Source: Lentibacillus cibarius (lineage in GTDB: Bacteria > Bacillota > Bacilli > Bacillales > Amphibacillaceae). Taken from it: 64,000 bases of DNA. Below are positions 60,184-64,000 of the stretch, one piece after another. A program made the translations under genes and the position numbers. The stretch is taken from NCBI RefSeq assembly GCF_005887555.1, contig NZ_VCIA01000001.1, positions 3,348,001 to 3,412,000 of the forward strand, given 5' to 3'. The notes under the pieces are model-generated. The model was not told the DNA's origin. It did no database searches and was given only the letters and a program-made list of their open reading frames with translations. The first letter of the stretch is position 1. Each line of letters begins with the position of its first letter.

Positions 60184-60920
60184 TGCATATTGATGTATTA
60201 ACACTATTTCCGGAAATGATTGAAGGCGTATTACAAGCGTCGATTTTAAAAAAGGCGCAGGAAAAGGAAAAATTCAGTTATAATCTGGTGAACTTCCGTG
60301 ATTACTCCACGAACAAACATATGAAAGTAGACGATTATCCGTATGGTGGTGGTGCGGGTATGGTCCTGACGCCACAGCCAGTGTTTGATACCGTAGAGGC
60401 TATAACAAACGATAGGGCAACAAAGCCACGAATTATTTTAATGTGTCCGCAAGGGGAGCAGTACAGCCAGCAGAAAGCAGAGGAACTGGCCGAAGAGGAT
60501 CACCTTTTATTTATTTGCGGCCATTATGAAGGTTATGATGAGCGGATTCGAGAACATCTTGTAACAGATGAAATTTCCATTGGTGATTATGTGCTGACCG
60601 GTGGAGAACTTGGCGCTATGGTCGTGATTGACAGTGTTGTGCGTCTATTGCCGGACGTGCTTGGGAATGAAGCTTCAGCACCGGAAGACTCCTTTTCGAC
60701 CGGACTCCTAGAGCATCCGCACTATACACGCCCCGCAAATTTCCGTGGCATGAAAGTTCCGGAGATTCTATTATCAGGAGATCATGGGAAAATTGCAGCA
60801 TGGCGCAGCAACGAGTCGCTGAAACGGACGTATGAGCGGCGTAGAGATTTAATTGATGAAGCAACTTTATCAGAAGCGGATAAAAAAGTTTTGAATGAAA
60901 TTAACCAGAACAAATGTTGA
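60183..60920 (+). CDS. trmD: tRNA (guanine-37-N1)-methyltransferase TrmD
   Basis: 245 residues. A SPOUT-class enzyme that methylates G37 and prevents frameshifting. The N terminus [14 protein letters not shown], the [12 protein letters not shown] loop, [11 protein letters not shown] and the SAM-knot segment [15 protein letters not shown] are intact. The ATG 60183 shares bases with the rimM stop; earlier in-frame starts lie inside rimM. Its stop lies in the rplS -35 box. Confidence 0.96.
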   Translation: MHIDVLTLFPEMIEGVLQASILKKAQEKEKFSYNLVNFRDYSTNKHMKVDDYPYGGGAGMVLTPQPVFDTVEAITNDRATKPRIILMCPQGEQYSQQKAEELAEEDHLLFICGHYEGYDERIREHLVTDEISIGDYVLTGGELGAMVVIDSVVRLLPDVLGNEASAPEDSFSTGLLEHPHYTRPANFRGMKVPEILLSGDHGKIAAWRSNESLKRTYERRRDLIDEATLSEADKKVLNEINQNKC

Positions 60921-60945
60921 ACTCATTAGTACCTTATGTTATATT
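60917..60945 (+). promoter_or_regulatory. Promoter and leader of rplS
   Basis: TTGAAC (60917-60922) and TATATT (60940-60945) with a 17-nt spacer. The resulting leader of about 90 nt could form hairpins. It lies where Bacillus L19 leaders occur, but I did not establish a match to that family. Confidence 0.65.
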
Positions 60946-61040
60946 AATTATTGTGCTTAAGTACGTTTTGAGCGCGTAAAAACGATGTTCCGCTGTCCCA
61001 TAGCGAGATAAGAGCATTGGTTTGGAAGGAGTGAAGCAGG

Positions 61041-61385
61041 ATGCAAAACATTATTGAAGAAGTGACAAAGGATCAACTTCGTACCGATCATCCTGAGTTC
61101 CGCCCAGGTGACACGTTGAAAGTTCACGTTAAAGTTGTTGAAGGTAGCCGTGAACGTATCCAGGTGTTTGAAGGTGTTGTCATCAAACGTCAGGGTGGCG
61201 GAATCAGTGAAACATTTACGGTAAGAAAAATTTCTTACGGTATCGGTATCGAGCGTACATTCCCGCTGCATTCACCTCGCATTGCGAAAATTGATGTTTC
61301 TCGTCGTGGTATTGTTCGGCGTGCGAAACTTTATTATCTTCGTAATCTGCGCGGAAAAGCAGCGCGTATTAAAGAACGTCGCTAA
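61041..61385 (+). CDS. rplS: 50S ribosomal protein L19
   Basis: 114 residues. Family motifs [41 protein letters not shown] and the basic C terminus are present. AGGAGTGAAG precedes the ATG. It has its own promoter and terminator. Confidence 0.97.
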   Translation: MQNIIEEVTKDQLRTDHPEFRPGDTLKVHVKVVEGSRERIQVFEGVVIKRQGGGISETFTVRKISYGIGIERTFPLHSPRIAKIDVSRRGIVRRAKLYYLRNLRGKAARIKERR

Positions 61386-61407
61386 TCCGCAAATAGAGAT
61401 TGTTAAG

Positions 61408-61438
61408 AAAGGGGCTTGTAATATTCAAGCTCCTTTTT
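61408..61438 (+). terminator. Terminator after rplS
   Basis: AAAGGGGCTTG (61408-61418) pairs with CAAGCTCCTTT (61426-61436), with one G-T pair, followed by more T residues. Confidence 0.85.
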
Positions 61439-61477
61439 GCTTTTGAATTCATAATTTAAATACATATCTGAACAACA

Positions 61478-61486
61478 TGTTATAAT
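61478..61486 (+). promoter_or_regulatory. Extended -10 promoter before lepB
   Basis: TGTTATAAT, an extended -10 element, lies 55 nt before the lepB start in an AT-rich stretch. Confidence 0.55.
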
Positions 61487-61541
61487 AAACTTATACAGAA
61501 GAGATAAGCTATACATATATTGTTGCAGGCGGTGGGTATAT

Positions 61542-62108
61542 ATGGAGAAAAAGAAGAAAAGCGAATGGTTTGATTGGATTAAAGCGTTATTAATTGCTTT
61601 CGGTATAGCTTTTATCATCCGGATGTTCTTTTTTACCCCGATTGTTGTTGACGGTCCATCGATGATGCCAACTTTACATAATGGCGATCAAATGATTGTC
61701 AACAAATTCATTTACGATATCCAGAATCCTGACCGATTTGATATCGTTGTATTCCATGCTTCTGAAAAAAAAGATTTCATTAAACGTGTAATTGGATTGC
61801 CAGGAGAACACGTGTCAGTAAAAAATGATGTATTACATATTGACGGTAAAAAAGTGAAGGAACCTTTTTTACAGGAACGAAAAGAAGACATGCATTCCTA
61901 CCAAACATTGACGGGCGATTTTCAGCTTGAGGATCTTCCTGGCGAATACGAAACGATTCCGGAGGGTTATGTGCTGGTACTTGGGGATAATCGAAATAAT
62001 TCTACAGACAGTCGGATGTTAGGGCTTGTTTCCATGGATAAGATTGTGGGGAAAACCAGTTTCATCTACTGGCCACTCGATCGAATTCAAATAATACATG
62101 ATGATTAG
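61542..62108 (+). CDS. lepB: Signal peptidase I
   Basis: 188 residues, the short Bacillus type with one N-terminal membrane helix (about residues 13-31). The Ser/Lys dyad is Ser40 in DGPSMMPTL and Lys81 in FIKRVIGLPGE. LVLGDNRNNSTDSR is the conserved box E. It removes signal peptides outside the membrane. In B. subtilis no signal peptidase lies between rplS and rbgA, but this place is common in other Bacilli. Confidence 0.95.
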   Translation: MEKKKKSEWFDWIKALLIAFGIAFIIRMFFFTPIVVDGPSMMPTLHNGDQMIVNKFIYDIQNPDRFDIVVFHASEKKDFIKRVIGLPGEHVSVKNDVLHIDGKKVKEPFLQERKEDMHSYQTLTGDFQLEDLPGEYETIPEGYVLVLGDNRNNSTDSRMLGLVSMDKIVGKTSFIYWPLDRIQIIHDD

Positions 62109-62116
62109 GATGATTG

Positions 62117-62968
62117 ATGTTGACGATACAATGGTTTCCGGGACATATGGCAAAAGCAAAGCGTGAAGTGGAAGAGAAGCTGAAGTTAGTTGATTTTGCG
62201 GTGGAGCTTGTTGATGCACGTGCCCCTTACTCCTCACAAAACCCAATGCTTCAAGACGTCTTACAGCAAAAGCCAAAAATGATTGTCATGATGAAAAAAG
62301 ATCTTGCAGATGCCGAGATAACGGCTGATTGGCTTGCTTACTTCCATGATCAGGGAATGAAGGCTGTTGCCATTAATGTGAACGATAAAGCCGATATAAA
62401 ACGTGTGATACAAACAGCGAACCAGATGAGCAAAGAAAAAATGGATAAGTTGCGGAAAAAAGGTATTAATCCGCGGGCTGCTCGGGCCATGATTCTTGGT
62501 ATCCCGAATGTGGGTAAGTCGACGTTAATTAATCGTCTAGCCAATAAAAAAATCGCTCAGATTGGTGATAAGCCGGGCGTGACTAAGCAGCAGCAATGGA
62601 TCAAAGTTAAAGGCGACTTTGAACTGCTTGATACCCCGGGGATTTTATGGCCGAAGTTTGAGGAAGAAATCGTTGGTTACCGGCTGGCAGCCATTGGCAC
62701 TATTAAAGATCAGCTCCTGCCGCTGGATGATGTTGTCGCATTTGTCATTCAGTATGTGCAACAATACTATCCGGACCAGTTGGAAGAGCGTTATGGAATT
62801 GGTCGAGATGCAGAAGACATGTGGGACATATTTGTTTCTATTGGCAAGCAGCGCGGTGCATTAGAAAGTGGTGGCAACGTCAATTTTGATAAAGTAGCTG
62901 ATTTGGTTATCCGTGACCTCAGGACAGGGAAGCTTGGTGAGATGACATTGGAAACGCCTCCGCAGTAG
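62117..62968 (+). CDS. rbgA: Ribosome biogenesis GTPase RbgA with altered G4 motif
   Basis: 283 residues, equivalent to ylqF. A circularly permuted GTPase needed for late 50S assembly. It begins with the typical IQWFPGHMAKAKREV. G1 is GIPNVGKSTLINRL and G3 is DTPGILWPKF. The G4 position, normally NKxD, reads MKKD (residues about 59-62, VMMKKDLAD), so the base-specificity Asn is Met. ATG 62117 is preferred with AGGATG upstream; TTG 62114 is adjacent. Confidence 0.94.
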   Translation: MLTIQWFPGHMAKAKREVEEKLKLVDFAVELVDARAPYSSQNPMLQDVLQQKPKMIVMMKKDLADAEITADWLAYFHDQGMKAVAINVNDKADIKRVIQTANQMSKEKMDKLRKKGINPRAARAMILGIPNVGKSTLINRLANKKIAQIGDKPGVTKQQQWIKVKGDFELLDTPGILWPKFEEEIVGYRLAAIGTIKDQLLPLDDVVAFVIQYVQQYYPDQLEERYGIGRDAEDMWDIFVSIGKQRGALESGGNVNFDKVADLVIRDLRTGKLGEMTLETPPQ

Positions 62969-62996
62969 ATGAAAAAATCTGCCGTGGAGGTGTTTT
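62953..62996 (+). terminator. Terminator overlapping the end of rbgA
   Basis: AACGCCTCC (62953-62961) pairs with GGAGGTGTT (62986-62994), and inner GCAG and AGAT pair with ATCTGC. A TTTT run follows. The left arm is inside the coding region. Confidence 0.8.
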
Positions 62997-63107
62997 AATG
63001 TAATCATAGTAGAGTTGATACCTGTTTTTTGGTATCATTGTGTTGGTTTATTTTACTTTATAGTTATAAGCAGAGGGCCGATATTAACATAAAACGCAGG
63101 TGATAAA

Positions 63108-63878
63108 TTGGAACAACAGTCGATAGCAGTATTAAAACAGTTATTTGAAGCCGATGAATTGAATGAAACATACATAAATCAACTTAAATCAGATGAGCGT
63201 AAAGGGGTACAAAAGCTCATTGAACGGTATGAGCAGAAAAAATTAAAGGAAAAAGCATTGGAAGACAATTTTCTCCGCATGTCCCGGTACGAACAAAAAC
63301 ATTATGCAAATGGTTGTGACTTTATAGCTGGGATAGATGAAGCAGGCCGTGGTCCGCTGGCAGGTCCGGTTGTCGCTGCGGCTGTTATTTTGCCGCGTGA
63401 TTTTAAATTGCTGGGGTTGAATGATTCTAAACAATTGAATGAACAGACGCGCGAAAAATATTTCACCATTATCAAAAATGAAGCTGTTAGTTACGGTGTT
63501 TCGGTAATTGATAATCAAAAAATCGATGAAATCAATATCTATGAAGCTACGAAACTAGCTATGTATGATGCAGTTCAACAACTGGATCCGGCCCCGGAAC
63601 ATATCCTGACTGATGCAGTGTCACTTGAAAGATTGTCGTGTACGTCCGAGGCAATAACTAAAGGGGATCAGGAAAGCGTATCCATTGCTGCTGCGAGTAT
63701 TTTAGCAAAAGTTACTAGGGACCATTTCATGAAGGAGTTACATGAGCAATACCCGGCGTATGGTTTTTCGTCTAATATGGGTTATGGGACGAAACAGCAT
63801 CTAAACATGCTCGCTGAACAGGGTATTTCCCCTTATCATCGGAAATCATTTACACCAGTACGCAATGCTATCAGCTAG
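63108..63878 (+). CDS. rnhB: Ribonuclease HII
   Basis: 256 residues, starting at TTG after GCAGGTGAT. It cuts RNA in RNA-DNA hybrids and removes misincorporated ribonucleotides. The catalytic acidic residues lie in GIDEAGRGPLAGPVVAA and ILTDAVSL, with KGDQESVSIAAASILAKVTRD. The extended N-terminal region of about 70 residues is usual for Bacillus RNase HII. Confidence 0.95.
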   Translation: MEQQSIAVLKQLFEADELNETYINQLKSDERKGVQKLIERYEQKKLKEKALEDNFLRMSRYEQKHYANGCDFIAGIDEAGRGPLAGPVVAAAVILPRDFKLLGLNDSKQLNEQTREKYFTIIKNEAVSYGVSVIDNQKIDEINIYEATKLAMYDAVQQLDPAPEHILTDAVSLERLSCTSEAITKGDQESVSIAAASILAKVTRDHFMKELHEQYPAYGFSSNMGYGTKQHLNMLAEQGISPYHRKSFTPVRNAIS

Positions 63879-63898
63879 TAGATCAGGGGGGTGTCTGC

Positions 63899-64000
63899 AT
63901 GCGTGTGCAGCAATTGCCAGGAAATCGAGTATCTCGAAGCACGCCACAAGCTTTACAGCCCGGTCAAATTGTTCAAGGTAAGATTATGAAGTTATACGCA
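63899..64000 (+). CDS. Start of a YlqG-like hypothetical protein
   Basis: 34 codons to the window edge after AGGGGGGTG. It begins MRVQQLPGNRVSRSTP and continues QPGQIVQGKI. In B. subtilis ylqG, of unknown function, follows rnhB. The identity is inferred from position and the QPGQIV-type start. Confidence 0.6.
   Translation, partial: MRVQQLPGNRVSRSTPQALQPGQIVQGKIMKLYA

Noticed and set aside
60946..61040. Firm assignment of the rplS leader to the L19 leader RNA family.
   Set aside because: The position fits, but I could not verify the conserved pairing, so it is given only as a promoter with a possible leader.

Overview
The window is a chromosomal segment of a low-to-moderate G+C, endospore-forming Firmicute of the family Bacillaceae. 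The evidence is Bacillus-type gene order, strong AGGAGG ribosome-binding sites, TTG/GTG starts, PyrR attenuators, FapR control of lipid genes, and spoVM. Protein similarity and the dispersed GC-rich repeats suggest a halotolerant genus near Virgibacillus, Lentibacillus or Oceanobacillus; the genus is only a guess. The order follows the Bacillus subtilis lspA to rnhB backbone, with several losses and insertions. No rRNA, tRNA or CRISPR array was seen.

Layout: (1) 1-12.8 kb: the end of lspA, an RluD-family pseudouridine synthase, then the pyrimidine operon pyrR-pyrP-pyrB-pyrC-carA-carB-pyrK-pyrD-pyrF-pyrE, mostly with overlapping genes. It starts from a near-consensus promoter and carries two PyrR attenuators, not the three of B. 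subtilis. (2) 12.9-18.9 kb: a LysR regulator, an Ohr/OsmC peroxidase, rqcH on the minus strand, and a calcium-type P-ATPase. (3) 19.2-32.2 kb: remA-gmk-rpoZ-coaBC-priA, a repeat-filled gap where def normally lies, fmt, a frameshifted rsmB, prpC-prkC-rsgA-rpe-thiN and spoVM. (4) 32.4-42.5 kb: rpmB (minus), an Asp23-family gene, fakA-like, a repeat block, an AzgA purine permease (minus), a complete ISL3-family insertion sequence with an 8-bp target duplication, then sdaAB-sdaAA-recG. (5) 42.6-46.2 kb: the fatty-acid/phospholipid operon fapR-plsX-fabD-fabG-acpP. (6) 46.3-52 kb: rnc, then an inserted TRAP transporter (order M-P-Q), a DUF1128 gene and repeats. (7) 52-64 kb: smc-ftsY-ylxM-ffh-rpsP-khpA-ylqD-rimM-trmD-rplS-lepB-rbgA-rnhB and the start of a ylqG-like gene.

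The most notable observation is in carA. The small subunit of carbamoyl-phosphate synthetase has lost both the catalytic Cys (now Gly247) and the catalytic His (now Gln332) of its glutaminase triad, while the rest of the domain is well preserved. This predicts an ammonia-dependent enzyme in the pyrimidine operon, a parallel to animal CPS I. Other points are an ISL3 insertion at the foot of a predicted structured RNA, a 1-nt frameshift in rsmB, loss of def, rlmN, yloC and the third PyrR attenuator, a nested family of short dispersed repeats that reaches almost to the smc start, and an altered G4 motif in RbgA.
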